Shown: positions 8,252-16,722 of the stretch, one piece after another
Numbering within the stretch: position 1 is the stretch's first letter
Layout of the letters: each line of letters opens with the position of its first letter
Source of the DNA: RH-AL1 sp965198485
GTDB taxonomy: Bacteria; Pseudomonadota; Alphaproteobacteria; Rhizobiales; Beijerinckiaceae
Direction of reading: 5' to 3'
DNA length: 64,000 nt
Assembly (NCBI GenBank): GCA_965198485.1
Contig: CBDAPQ010000005.1
Span: forward strand, 2,356,001 to 2,420,000
Translations under genes and position numbers: made by a program
The notes under the pieces: generated by a model
Seen by the model: the letters and a program-made list of their open reading frames with translations, nothing else
Databases searched by the model: none
Told to the model about the DNA's origin: nothing

Positions 8252-8614
8252 ATGGCAAAGGACAACGGAGTATCGGCGCGCCGCGCCGCGCGCGTGCGCA
8301 GGACCCTCAAGGCCCGCGCCTACGGCAAGCCCCGGCTTTCCGTTTTCCGCTCGTCGAAGCAGATCTACTGCCAGATCATCGACGATGCGGAAGGTCGTAC
8401 GCTGGCCGCCGCCTCGTCGATCGAGAAAGACCAGCGCCAGACGCTGAAGACCGGCGCCGACAAGGATGCCGCTTCGGCGGTCGGCAAGCTCATCGCCGAG
8501 CGGGCCAAGGCCGCAGGCGTCACCGAGGTCGTGTTCGACCGCGGTGCCTACATGTATCACGGGCGCGTCAAGGCGCTCGCCGACGGTGCCCGCGAAGGCG
8601 GGCTGCAGTTCTGA
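8252..8614 (+). CDS. rplR: 50S ribosomal protein L18
   Basis: Encodes 120 residues. L18 binds 5S rRNA together with L5 and L25. The basic N-terminus and the RLSVFRSSKQIYCQIIDD and FDRGAYMYHGRVKALADGAR segments are family hallmarks. It is two bases after rplF; the gap to rpsE is 79 bases. Confidence 0.97.
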   Translation: MAKDNGVSARRAARVRRTLKARAYGKPRLSVFRSSKQIYCQIIDDAEGRTLAAASSIEKDQRQTLKTGADKDAASAVGKLIAERAKAAGVTEVVFDRGAYMYHGRVKALADGAREGGLQF

Positions 8615-8693
8615 CGCCTTAGCGTCAGGATCGAAATTCATCGAAGCGAGCGGGCAGGCCTCATGGCACCCGCGCAAGTGACGAGAGAGAAGT

Positions 8694-9284
8694 ATGGCTG
8701 AAGGACGGGATGGCGGCGGTCGCGGTGGACGTGACCGTGGCCACGGCAGGGACCAGGGCGACGGTGAGTTCGTCGATCGTCTGGTCCACATCAACCGCGT
8801 CGCCAAGGTGGTGAAGGGTGGCCGGCGCTTCGGTTTCGCTGCGCTCGTCGTTGTCGGTGACCAGAAGGGGCGCGTCGGCTTCGGCCACGGCAAGGCCCGC
8901 GAAGTGCCCGAGGCGATCCGCAAGGCGACCGAGGCGGCCAAGCGCGGCCTCATTCGCGTGCCGCTGCGCGAGGGCCGCACGCTGCACCACGATGTAAACG
9001 GGCGTCATGGCGCCGGACGTGTCATCTTGCGCGCCGCACCGGCCGGTACCGGCATCATCGCCGGCGGCCCGATGCGCGCGATCTTCGAGTCGCTCGGCAT
9101 TAACGACGTCGTGGCCAAGTCGCAGGGGTCGTCCAATCCCTACAACATGATCCGGGCGACGTTCGACGCCCTCAAGGCCGAGGATTCGCCGCGCGCCGTC
9201 GCGGCGCGCCGCAACATCAAGGTGTCTTTGCTGCAGTCGCGGCGCATCGGCGGTGACGCCGAGGCGGCGCCGGCGGAAGCCTGA
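8694..9284 (+). CDS. rpsE: 30S ribosomal protein S5
   Basis: Encodes 196 residues. S5 helps control decoding accuracy. The N-terminal 20 residues are a Gly/Arg/Asp-rich tail, followed by the double-stranded-RNA-binding-like domain (DRLVHINRVAKVVKGGRRF) and the GTGIIAGGPMRAIFE region. It lies 11 bases before rpmD. Confidence 0.97.
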   Translation: MAEGRDGGGRGGRDRGHGRDQGDGEFVDRLVHINRVAKVVKGGRRFGFAALVVVGDQKGRVGFGHGKAREVPEAIRKATEAAKRGLIRVPLREGRTLHHDVNGRHGAGRVILRAAPAGTGIIAGGPMRAIFESLGINDVVAKSQGSSNPYNMIRATFDALKAEDSPRAVAARRNIKVSLLQSRRIGGDAEAAPAEA

Positions 9285-9295
9285 GGGGAACCGTC

Positions 9296-9487
9296 ATGAC
9301 CAACGCACAGGGCAAGACCTTCACCGTCGAGCAGACCGGCAGTCATATCGGACGCCCGGCCGACCAGCGCCGCACGCTGATCGGGCTCAAGCTGAACAAG
9401 ATCGGGCGGCGCTCGTCGCTCGAGGATACGCCGGCGATCCGCGGCATGGTCGCCAAGGTCGCCCATCTCGTCCGCGTCGTGGACTAG
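9296..9487 (+). CDS. rpmD: 50S ribosomal protein L30
   Basis: Encodes 63 residues. The segments TVEQTGSHIGRPADQRRTL and LKLNKIGRRSSLEDTPAIRG are typical of bacterial L30. Its place between rpsE and rplO is the standard order, with 13 bases to rplO. Confidence 0.96.
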   Translation: MTNAQGKTFTVEQTGSHIGRPADQRRTLIGLKLNKIGRRSSLEDTPAIRGMVAKVAHLVRVVD

Positions 9488-9500
9488 GGAGGATCGCGCG

Positions 9501-10019
9501 ATGAAGCTCAACGAAATCCGCGACAATCGGGGCTCCTCCCAGGAGCGGATGCGCGTCGGCCGGGGCATCGGCTCGGGCAAAGGCAAGACCGGCGGGCGTG
9601 GCGTCAAGGGTCAGAAGGCGCGCTCGGGCGTCGCCATCAAGGGCTTCGAGGGCGGTCAGATGCCGTTGCATCGTCGCCTGCCGAAGCGCGGCTTCTGGAA
9701 TCCCTTCTCGACCGACTACAACGAGGTGAACCTCGGTCGCATCCAGCAGGCGGTAGATGCCGGCAAGCTCGTGGTGAACGCGCCGGTAACGGTCGAGACC
9801 CTGGTTGCGGCGGGCGTCTGCTCGAAGCCGCGAGATGGCGTCAAGATCCTCGGCGTCGGCGAACTGACCGCCAATCTGACGTTCGAGGTCGCCGGGGCGT
9901 CGAAGGGTGCCCGCGAAGCGATCGAGAAAGCCGGCGGCAGCGTCAAGTTTCTCGTCGCCAAGGCCACGAAAGCCAACGCCGAGGAAGCCAAGGTCGGGGC
10001 CGCTGGCGCCGAGGCGTAG
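9501..10019 (+). CDS. rplO: 50S ribosomal protein L15
   Basis: Encodes 172 residues. L15 is a late assembly protein with a Gly-rich N-terminal arm, seen as RVGRGIGSGKGKTGGRGVKG. The C-terminus has an Ala/Lys-rich tail of about 15 residues beyond the E. coli length. secY follows after 82 bases that contain a hairpin. Confidence 0.97.
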   Translation: MKLNEIRDNRGSSQERMRVGRGIGSGKGKTGGRGVKGQKARSGVAIKGFEGGQMPLHRRLPKRGFWNPFSTDYNEVNLGRIQQAVDAGKLVVNAPVTVETLVAAGVCSKPRDGVKILGVGELTANLTFEVAGASKGAREAIEKAGGSVKFLVAKATKANAEEAKVGAAGAEA

Positions 10020-10020
10020 G

Positions 10021-10049
10021 CCTTTCCCGCTCGCGGGAGGCACGAAAGG
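10021..10049 (+). other. Nested hairpin between rplO and secY
   Basis: The stop of rplO is followed directly by CCTTTC...GAAAGG enclosing TCCCG-CTCG-CGGGA. The two stems share bases and so could be alternative folds. There is no T-run, so an internal processing or translational control element is more likely than a terminator. This is a reading of the primary sequence only. Confidence 0.45.
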
Positions 10050-10101
10050 GTAACGTCGGCGGCAAGACCGGCGTAGAACAGGCGAGGTTCAGGAGCACTC
10101 C

Positions 10102-11439
10102 ATGGCATCGGCGGCAGAGCAGCTCGCGGCAAACGTCAATTGGGGTGCCTTCGCCAAGGCCGACGTCCTCAAAAAGCGCATTTGGTTCACCCTGGGTGCG
10201 CTCCTGGTTTTCCGGTTGGGGACCTACATACCCATGCCGGGCATTGATCCGGCGGCGTTCCAGGCGCAGTTCACCGGCCACAATCAGGGTGTGCTCGAAC
10301 TCTTCAATATGTTCTCGGGCGGTGCCGTGCAGCGCATGGCGATCTTCGCCCTGAACATCATGCCTTACATCTCGGCCTCGATCATCGTTCAGCTGCTCAC
10401 CTCGGTGATCCCCTCGCTGGAGGCGCTGAAGAAGGAGGGTGAATCCGGGCGCAAGGTCATCAACCAATACACGCGCTACCTCACGGTGGTTCTCGCCGCC
10501 TTCCAGGCCTATGGGATCGCCGTCGGTCTCGAGGGACAGCCCAATATCGTCTCGGAGCCCGGCTGGTTCTTCGTTGTCTCGACCGTGCTGACGCTGATGG
10601 GCGGCACGATGTTCCTGATGTGGCTCGGCGAGCAGATCACCTCACGCGGGATCGGCAACGGCTCTTCGCTGATCATCTTCGCTGGCATCATCGCGGCGTT
10701 CCCCGCGGAGATCGGTCAGACACTCGAACTCGGCCGCACCGGCGCCTTGTCGTTCGGTACGATCTTCGGCGTCGCGCTGATGTCGGTCGCCGTCATCGCC
10801 TTTATTGTGTTCATGGAGCGGGCACAGCGCCGCGTGTTGATCACCTATCCCAAGCGTCAGCAGGGCAACCGGGTCTACGAGGGGCAGACCTCGTTCTTGC
10901 CGCTGAAGCTCAACACCTCTGGCGTGATCCCGCCCATCTTCGCCTCGTCGCTGCTCCTCCTGCCGACGACGATCGCCAATTTCACTTCGAAAGGCCAGGC
11001 GCCGACAGGCGTGCTCGGGTTTATCGCGACCTATCTCGGCCATGGCCGCCCGCTGTACATGCTGACCTACATCGGGCTGATCGTCTTCTTCGCCTTCTTC
11101 TACACCGCTATCGTTTTCAACCCGCAGGAGACGGCGGACAACCTGAAGAAGCATGGCGGCTTCATTCCCGGCATCCGGCCCGGCGAGCGCACGGCTCAGC
11201 AGCTCGACAGGATTCTGATGCGGATCACGGTCATCGGCGCGGCTTACCTCGCGCTCATCTGCCTTCTGCCAGAGCTCCTCATCTCCTGGCTCAACCTTCC
11301 GTTCTACTTCGGCGGCACGTCGCTGCTGATCGTGGTCAGCGTGACAATGGACACGGTGGCGCAGATCCACGGGCACCTGCAGGCCCATCAGTACGAGGGG
11401 CTGATCAAGAAGTCGAAGCTCAGGGGACGTCGTCGATGA
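10102..11439 (+). CDS. secY: Protein translocase subunit SecY
   Basis: Encodes 445 residues with about ten membrane segments. SecY is the pore of the SecYEG channel in the inner membrane. The N-terminal FAKADVLKKRIWFTLGAL, the plug-region FNMFSGGAVQRMAIFALNI and the cytosolic loop YPKRQQGNRVYEGQTSFLPL are conserved. The stop overlaps the adk ATG by four bases. Being placed at the end of the spc group is universal in bacteria. Confidence 0.98.
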   Translation: MASAAEQLAANVNWGAFAKADVLKKRIWFTLGALLVFRLGTYIPMPGIDPAAFQAQFTGHNQGVLELFNMFSGGAVQRMAIFALNIMPYISASIIVQLLTSVIPSLEALKKEGESGRKVINQYTRYLTVVLAAFQAYGIAVGLEGQPNIVSEPGWFFVVSTVLTLMGGTMFLMWLGEQITSRGIGNGSSLIIFAGIIAAFPAEIGQTLELGRTGALSFGTIFGVALMSVAVIAFIVFMERAQRRVLITYPKRQQGNRVYEGQTSFLPLKLNTSGVIPPIFASSLLLLPTTIANFTSKGQAPTGVLGFIATYLGHGRPLYMLTYIGLIVFFAFFYTAIVFNPQETADNLKKHGGFIPGIRPGERTAQQLDRILMRITVIGAAYLALICLLPELLISWLNLPFYFGGTSLLIVVSVTMDTVAQIHGHLQAHQYEGLIKKSKLRGRRR

Positions 11440-12035
11440 GGCTGATTCTGCTCGGACCGCCTGGTGCAGGGAAGGGAACGCAGTCCGCGCGTCTGATGGA
11501 GAAATTCGACGTTCCGCAGCTCTCCACCGGCGACATGCTGCGCGCTGCGGTCACGGCTCAATCCGATGTCGGTCGGCAGGCCCAGGTGATCATGAGCGAA
11601 GGCAAGCTCGTCTCCGACGAGATCGTGATCAAGCTCATTGAGGACCGGATCGTGCAAGCCGACGCGGTGCATGGTTTCATTCTCGACGGTTTTCCGCGCA
11701 CCGTTGCCCAGGCTCAGGCACTCGGTGCCATGCTCGAGCGCAAGGACATGTCACTCGACGCGGTCATCGAGCTGAAGGTCGATGAAGAGGCCCTTCTGCG
11801 CCGCATGGATCAGCGCGTGAAGGATACCCTGGCGAAGGGCGGCAAGCCCCGCGAGGACGATAATCCGGATGCCTTCCGCCAGCGCCTCGAGACCTACCGC
11901 CTGCAGACGGCGCCCGTGTCGGATTACTATCGCAGCATCGGTGAGCTTCACGCCGTGGATGGTATGGCGGCGATCGAGGCGGTGACCGATTCGATCGACG
12001 AGTTCCTTGAAAGCAAGCAACAGGTTCGCGCTTGA
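11436..12035 (+). CDS. adk: Adenylate kinase, short-LID form
   Basis: Encodes 199 residues and interconverts ATP + AMP and 2 ADP in the cytoplasm. The P-loop is GPPGAGKGTQ at residues 7-16, and the AMP-binding STGDMLR and DGFPRT motifs are intact. The LID is short (VKDTLAKGGKPREDDN) without the zinc-binding cysteines or the long insert of E. coli, as in other Hyphomicrobiales. The ATG overlaps the secY stop (ATGA), indicating coupling. There is no rpmJ between secY and rpsM. Confidence 0.97.
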   Translation: MRLILLGPPGAGKGTQSARLMEKFDVPQLSTGDMLRAAVTAQSDVGRQAQVIMSEGKLVSDEIVIKLIEDRIVQADAVHGFILDGFPRTVAQAQALGAMLERKDMSLDAVIELKVDEEALLRRMDQRVKDTLAKGGKPREDDNPDAFRQRLETYRLQTAPVSDYYRSIGELHAVDGMAAIEAVTDSIDEFLESKQQVRA

Positions 12036-12108
12036 CAAGTCGCTCCGGCCCTTGACGGGCTGGGGCGAAGACTATAGCCAGCTTGCTACGCCAGCGACGG
12101 CATATTGT

Positions 12109-12141
12109 GAGCGGTCCCCTCGGGACCGCTCGTTGTCGTTT
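12109..12141 (+). terminator. Terminator or attenuator between adk and rpsM
   Basis: A perfect 10-bp stem, GAGCGGTCCC with GGGACCGCTC, closes a 3-base CTC loop and is followed by the T-rich tail GTTGTCGTTT. It lies 74 bases after adk and 86 bases before rpsM, separating the spc-secY-adk unit from the alpha operon. The tail is imperfect, so partial read-through is likely. This implies that rpsM-rplQ may have its own promoter in 12142-12226. Confidence 0.65.
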
Positions 12142-12226
12142 CGGCTGATATCATTGGGTCGTATGGGCCGGGCTCCACCGGACGCGATCATTGTGCCTTC
12201 GGGCTCACATGGAGAAGCGAGCAATC

Positions 12227-12595
12227 ATGGCCCGTATCGCCGGCGTCAACATCCCGACGAACAAGCGCGTTGTTATCGCGCTGCAGTACATCCACGGTAT
12301 CGGCGCAACCAAAGCGCAGGAAATCTGCACGAAGGTCTCCATTCCGGCCGAGCGCCGCGTGGCCGAGTTGACCGACAACGAGGTCCTGCAGATCCGCGAG
12401 ACGATCGATCGCGACTACATGGTCGAGGGCGATCTCCGCCGCGAAGTCTCGATCAACATCAAGCGCCTGATGGATTTAGGCTGCTATCGCGGCTTGCGTC
12501 ACCGTCGTCAGTTGCCGGTCCGCGGTCAGCGCACCCACACGAACGCCCGTACCCGCAAAGGCAAGGCCAAGCCGATCGCCGGCAAAAAGAAGTGA
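12227..12595 (+). CDS. rpsM: 30S ribosomal protein S13
   Basis: Encodes 122 residues starting MARIAGVNIPTNKRVVIAL. The frame is open for 12 codons upstream to a TTG, but the ATG at 12227 is the family start. S13 contacts the P-site tRNA and forms bridges with L5. The C-terminal RGQRTHTNARTRKGKAKPI tail is canonical. It is the first gene of the alpha operon. Confidence 0.97.
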   Translation: MARIAGVNIPTNKRVVIALQYIHGIGATKAQEICTKVSIPAERRVAELTDNEVLQIRETIDRDYMVEGDLRREVSINIKRLMDLGCYRGLRHRRQLPVRGQRTHTNARTRKGKAKPIAGKKK

Positions 12596-12724
12596 TTCGA
12601 CGCTGAGCGGCGGACCATCCCCGGGCTTGTTTCGGGGACCTCACTCCGAACTCACCGCGCAAGATCGAGAAACCATAACCCGAGCGCCTGGCATTACGGG
12701 CGCGCCAGAAGGACAAGCACTCAC

Positions 12725-13114
12725 ATGGCCAAAGAGACAGGTCGCGTTCGCCGCCGCGAACGCAAGAATATCGTGTCGGGCGTCGCTCACGTCGCCTCCA
12801 CCTTCAACAACACGATGATCACCATTTCCGACGCGCAGGGCAACACGATCTCGTGGTCCTCGGCCGGCACGATGGGCTTCAAAGGCTCGCGTAAGTCGAC
12901 CCCCTACGCCGCGCAGATGGCGGCCGAAGACGCGGCCCGTAAGGCGGCCGAGCACGGCATGCGCACGCTTGAAGTCGAAGTGTCGGGTCCAGGTTCGGGG
13001 CGTGAGTCGGCGCTCCGCGCGCTGCAGGCGTCTGGCTTCATGGTGACGTCGATCCGCGACGTGACGCCGATCCCGCATAACGGCTGCCGTCCGCGCAAGC
13101 GCCGTCGCGTCTAG
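12725..13114 (+). CDS. rpsK: 30S ribosomal protein S11
   Basis: Encodes 129 residues. S11 shapes the platform of the small subunit. The segments VASTFNNTMITISDAQGN and the C-terminal PIPHNGCRPRKRRRV are diagnostic. The 129-base gap from rpsM contains a weak TCCCCG/CGGGGA inverted repeat. Confidence 0.98.
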   Translation: MAKETGRVRRRERKNIVSGVAHVASTFNNTMITISDAQGNTISWSSAGTMGFKGSRKSTPYAAQMAAEDAARKAAEHGMRTLEVEVSGPGSGRESALRALQASGFMVTSIRDVTPIPHNGCRPRKRRRV

Positions 13115-13187
13115 CGCGACTTGCCTCCCTTTTCCGACGACGGCGGGGCAATCCGGCCGCTACCGTCAGCATCATGAAAGGTGCACC

Positions 13188-14204
13188 ATGATCCAGAAGA
13201 ACTGGCAGGAACTCATCAAGCCCAACAAGCTCGAGGTCATCTCGGGCGACGATGCCAAGCGCTATGCCACGGTGGTCGCCGAACCGCTCGAGCGCGGCTT
13301 CGGTCTCACGTTGGGTAACGCGCTGCGCCGCATCCTTCTGTCGTCGCTGCAGGGCGCCGCCATCACCAGCGTGCACATCGACGGCGTGCTGCACGAGTTC
13401 TCGTCGATCCCCGGCGTGCGCGAGGACGTGACCGATATCGTCCTGAACATCAAGGATATCGCCGTCAGGATGCAGGGCGACGGCGCCAAGCGCATGGTGC
13501 TGAAGAAGTCCGGTCCGGGCAAGGTCACCGCCGGCGACATCGCTACGGTCAACGACGTCACGATCCTCAATCCCAACCTCGTGATCTGCACGCTCGATGA
13601 GGGCGCCGAGATCCGCATGGAGTTCACGGTCAATTCCGGCAAAGGTTACGTGCCTGCCGACCGCAACCGCCACGAGGACTCGCCGATCGGCCTCATCCCG
13701 ATCGACAGCCTATTCTCCCCGGTGCGCAAGGTCTCCTACCGGGTCGAGAACACCCGCGAGGGCCAGGTGCTAGACTACGACAAGCTGACCGTCGAGGTCG
13801 AAACCGACGGATCGTTGACCCCGGAAGACGCCGTCGCCTATTCCGCGCGCATTCTGCAAGACCAACTCAATGTCTTCGTGAACTTCGAGGAGCCACGCCG
13901 CGAAGAGACGGCGCCGCAAATTCCGGAGCTCGCCTTTAACCCCGCATTGCTCAAGAAGGTCGACGAGCTCGAGCTGTCCGTGCGTTCGGCGAACTGCCTG
14001 AAGAACGACAACATTGTTTACATCGGCGATCTTATTCAGAAGACCGAAGCCGAGATGCTCCGCACCCCGAACTTCGGCCGCAAGTCCCTGAACGAGATCA
14101 AGGAAGTGTTGGCGCAGATGGGCCTGCACCTTGGCATGGAAGTGACGGGCTGGCCGCCGGAGAACATCGACGAACTCGCCAAGCGCTTCGAGGAACACTA
14201 CTAA
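13188..14204 (+). CDS. rpoA: RNA polymerase subunit alpha
   Basis: Encodes 338 residues. Alpha dimerises to seed core polymerase assembly and contacts UP elements and activators. The N-terminal domain includes ERGFGLTLGNALRRILLSS, and the C-terminal domain is seen from LELSVRSANCLKNDNIVYIG through FGRKSLNEIKEVL, including the DNA-contacting Arg of VRSANCL. It lies between rpsK and rplQ as in most bacteria (rpsD is not in this cluster). Confidence 0.98.
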   Translation: MIQKNWQELIKPNKLEVISGDDAKRYATVVAEPLERGFGLTLGNALRRILLSSLQGAAITSVHIDGVLHEFSSIPGVREDVTDIVLNIKDIAVRMQGDGAKRMVLKKSGPGKVTAGDIATVNDVTILNPNLVICTLDEGAEIRMEFTVNSGKGYVPADRNRHEDSPIGLIPIDSLFSPVRKVSYRVENTREGQVLDYDKLTVEVETDGSLTPEDAVAYSARILQDQLNVFVNFEEPRREETAPQIPELAFNPALLKKVDELELSVRSANCLKNDNIVYIGDLIQKTEAEMLRTPNFGRKSLNEIKEVLAQMGLHLGMEVTGWPPENIDELAKRFEEHY

Positions 14205-14305
14205 CCCGGCATCTCCTTCTCCTCGAACGCAGGGGAAGACCAACGTCAAGCTCATAAGCATCGGCCGTACCTTGGCACGGCGGCCGCAAAAATCGGAGAG
14301 CCACC

Positions 14306-14719
14306 ATGTATCATGGACATGCCAAACGCCGCTTCGGCCGCACTCACGAACATCGCAAGGCGATGTTCGCCAACATGTGCCAGGCCTTGATCAAGCACGA
14401 GCAGATCACCACCACGCTGCCCAAGGCCAAGGATCTGCGTCCCGTCGTCGAGAAGCTCGTGACCCTGGGCAAGCGCGGCGATCTTCACGCCCGCCGCCAG
14501 GCCATCGCCCAGATCAAGGACGTGGCGCTCGTTGGCAAGCTCTTCTCCGTGCTCGGCCCACGCTACAAGGACCGCCACGGTGGTTATACCCGCGTGCTCA
14601 AGGCGGGCTTCCGTTACGGTGACAACGCACCCTTGGGTGTGATCGAATTCGTCGACCGCGACGTCTCCGCAAAAGGCAAGGATTCCGGCCCAGTCCAGGA
14701 ATACGACGACGCGGCCTGA
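14306..14719 (+). CDS. rplQ: 50S ribosomal protein L17
   Basis: Encodes 137 residues. MYHGHAKRRFGRTHEHRKAMFANM and the GPRYKDRHGGYTRVLKAGFR region are canonical. L17 sits near the tunnel exit. It is the last gene of the alpha operon; no clear terminator is seen before the tRNA gene 54 bases downstream. Confidence 0.97.
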   Translation: MYHGHAKRRFGRTHEHRKAMFANMCQALIKHEQITTTLPKAKDLRPVVEKLVTLGKRGDLHARRQAIAQIKDVALVGKLFSVLGPRYKDRHGGYTRVLKAGFRYGDNAPLGVIEFVDRDVSAKGKDSGPVQEYDDAA

Positions 14720-14773
14720 TCGGCGTCACCCACGGATTGCTCGGAGGCGGGTGATCCGCTAGTTTACCGAAAG

Positions 14774-14850
<77 letters not shown>

Positions 14851-14956
14851 ATCCTCGCCGTGCTCAGCGGAGAAGTCGTTCGACCGAGCCGCCCGTAATC
14901 AGCCATAAAGAAGCCGCCGCGACTTTCGCCGGGTGGCTCGAATTGTGCGACAAAAG

Positions 14957-15241
14957 TCAATTCCGGCCGGCGGGTCCGCCGACGTTGCCGCCTGTTGCGG
15001 TCGAACCGCCGCTCATCGTGCCGGTGGCAACGCCGCCGCTGGTCTCGGACGTCGCGCCGCCTTTCATCATGGCGCCGCCGTTCGAGCCGCTCTCGGCAGA
15101 CGGACGAGTCGAGTTAGAACCGTCTGCCTTCTGTCCCTGAGCCGGACCAGCAAGCGTGGTGCCTTGCTGAGCGAAGGCTGGCGCGGCGGCGAGTAGCAGG
15201 ACGGTCGCCGCAACAGCGACTGTGGTCTTACGGGCAGTCAT
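14957..15241 (-). CDS. Small secreted Gly/Ser/Thr-rich protein
   Basis: Encodes 94 residues. A signal peptide is clear: a basic MTARKTT start, a hydrophobic VAVAATVLLLAAA core and an APAFAQ cleavage site near residue 24. The mature part is low complexity (repeated Gly, Ser, Thr, Asn with GGAMMKGGATSETSGGVATG). No enzyme motif is visible. It is convergent with the tRNA gene. Likely a periplasmic or surface hypothetical protein; function unknown. Confidence 0.7.
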   Translation of the reverse strand: MTARKTTVAVAATVLLLAAAPAFAQQGTTLAGPAQGQKADGSNSTRPSAESGSNGGAMMKGGATSETSGGVATGTMSGGSTATGGNVGGPAGRN

Positions 15242-15259
15242 GGAAGTACCGGGTTTGTA

Positions 15260-15514
15260 TCAACGAAGGGCTCGTGGCAACGGAACGCTCACGGCAGGGT
15301 TCCGAGGCTCGGAGGTGGGTACATCGCGTTCTGTCACTGCGCGACCTTGCGCCAGGAGTGTCGGAATGGCGCACTCTGCGCCGTGTCGTTTGCAATCCTC
15401 CCGCGCTCCGTCGCCCGGCGAGCGCCGTTCGACCTTGATGATGGAAAGCGCCGCGACGGCTTCACCGAGCACTTCTAGCTTTGCTGATCGAGGACGAGGC
15501 TGCACCTCACTCAT
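15260..15514 (-). CDS. Hypothetical protein overlapping the response regulator stop
   Basis: An 84-residue frame whose ATG at 15514 shares one base with the TGA of the upstream response regulator gene (TGATG), an arrangement that permits re-initiation. Its N-terminal third (RSAKLEVLGEAVAALSIIKV) could form a helix and strand, but codon bias is weaker than in neighbouring genes and no domain is recognised. No ribosome binding site is obvious. It may be a real coupled small gene or chance. Confidence 0.35.
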   Translation of the reverse strand: MSEVQPRPRSAKLEVLGEAVAALSIIKVERRSPGDGAREDCKRHGAECAIPTLLAQGRAVTERDVPTSEPRNPAVSVPLPRALR

Positions 15515-16200
15515 CAAGGATGATGCTGGTCTGTTACATTGCCGAGGTTCGCTGCCTCTTCGAGAAGCTTCGAGCCCAGCACGGCGGCTGCCGAGCGGTT
15601 CTTCACGTTCAGCATTCGCAATAATGTGGCAACATGGAGTTTCGCCGTTCCCTCACTGATGTGGAGGGACCGGGCAATATCTTTGTTGGACTGGCCCGTC
15701 GCCAGCAGACGAAGCACTTCGTTCTGCCTTTGAGTCATCGCGGCCAAGGATCCGCTTCTTGCCGTACCGAAGAGGGGCCAATCCGCCATATGTTCGGGAG
15801 GGCGTGACAAGATCGGCGGCACGTAGATGTCGCCGCCCTCGATCAACTCGAGCGCTTTCACAATCCCTTCGATTCCCGTGTCTTTTACAATGTAGCCGTG
15901 CACGCCGACGGCAAGAGCCAGCATGATGTTCTCCCGCGCCGAAGAGCTCGAGACGATCACGACTTTAAGGGCCGGGTAGAGATCGCGGATTGCCCCCAAG
16001 CTGGCCAGCGCCGACATGCCAGGCATGATCAGATCGATCAAAGCCAAGCTGATCTGATCATTGCCGGAGAGAACGTCCATGGCTTCATCGAACGTAGCGG
16101 CTTCTACGATCCTCTCGTAAGCCAAACGCCGTGTCAGAATCGCCGAAAACGCCATCCGTGACACTTCATGGTCATCGGCAACAAGAGCTATACGTGTCAT
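15514..16200 (-). CDS. NarL/FixJ-type response regulator, LuxR output domain
   Basis: Encodes 228 residues from the ATG at 16200, which is preceded by AGAAGG; the frame is open 50 codons further upstream but without a receiver-like sequence. The receiver has acidic D9 and D10, phospho-acceptor D56 in LIDLIMPG, and K106 in YIVKD. The C-terminal LuxR helix-turn-helix (MTQRQNEVLRLLATGQSNKDIARS) lies around residues 155-210. It is a transcription factor activated by phosphorylation. A paralogue of the same architecture lies at 17442-18089, and an HPt-like gene lies between them in the divergent direction. No histidine kinase is adjacent. Confidence 0.9.
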   Translation of the reverse strand: MTRIALVADDHEVSRMAFSAILTRRLAYERIVEAATFDEAMDVLSGNDQISLALIDLIMPGMSALASLGAIRDLYPALKVVIVSSSSARENIMLALAVGVHGYIVKDTGIEGIVKALELIEGGDIYVPPILSRPPEHMADWPLFGTARSGSLAAMTQRQNEVLRLLATGQSNKDIARSLHISEGTAKLHVATLLRMLNVKNRSAAAVLGSKLLEEAANLGNVTDQHHP

Positions 16201-16722
16201 CGCCAGCGGCCTTCTGAAAAACAATACGTTGGCGTTGCGTGATGCGCAACCTGACGTTAGGATGAGCCTCACGAACACCCACTGCGTGAATCTTGCGTTT
16301 GGCAGGTCGGCAGAACGACGGCTCAAGCCGACAGCCTCAGCCCTGCTCATGCCTCGGCACCGCCGCCGATCATTGGACCTTTGCTAGTATTTAAATGTAG
16401 ATCTGAGAGTCTTTCGTTGTTGCGGATATTGACCAACCTAAATCATGTATACTAGGCAATCACGGCAGTTGAGCTTAAGCGCTCATCGCAGTCGCCGCAT
16501 ATCGCTATGATGATGGGATTGACGATGTTTGATATCGCTGTCACCAGTGTCGAGGTCGCGATGTGGACTACATGTGATGTCTGCGCAATCTAGTACGATG
16601 GTACTATGGCACTGGAATTCCATTTGGAGGCAAGCTGCCGCCATGATGGGGGACCGGTTGCGCTCGAAAGCCCTGACCGAAAGCGCTTCGTTACGCTCGG
16701 AGCAGAGGGTGCCGCAGTGCCG
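16201..16722. other. Intergenic region between divergent signalling genes
   Basis: About 520 bases separate the minus-strand response regulator from the plus-strand HPt-like gene. Much of it, especially 16380-16450, is more AT-rich than its surroundings, with a -10-like TATACT at 16448-16453 but no well-spaced -35 box. The frame of the HPt-like gene is open back to an ATG at 16606 with lower GC at third positions. Divergent promoters are expected here but none can be assigned confidently. Confidence 0.4.

Noticed and set aside
10642..11388. 248-codon minus-strand frame opposite secY
   Set aside because: His/Asp/Arg-rich antisense shadow of SecY membrane segments; no start signal or family match.
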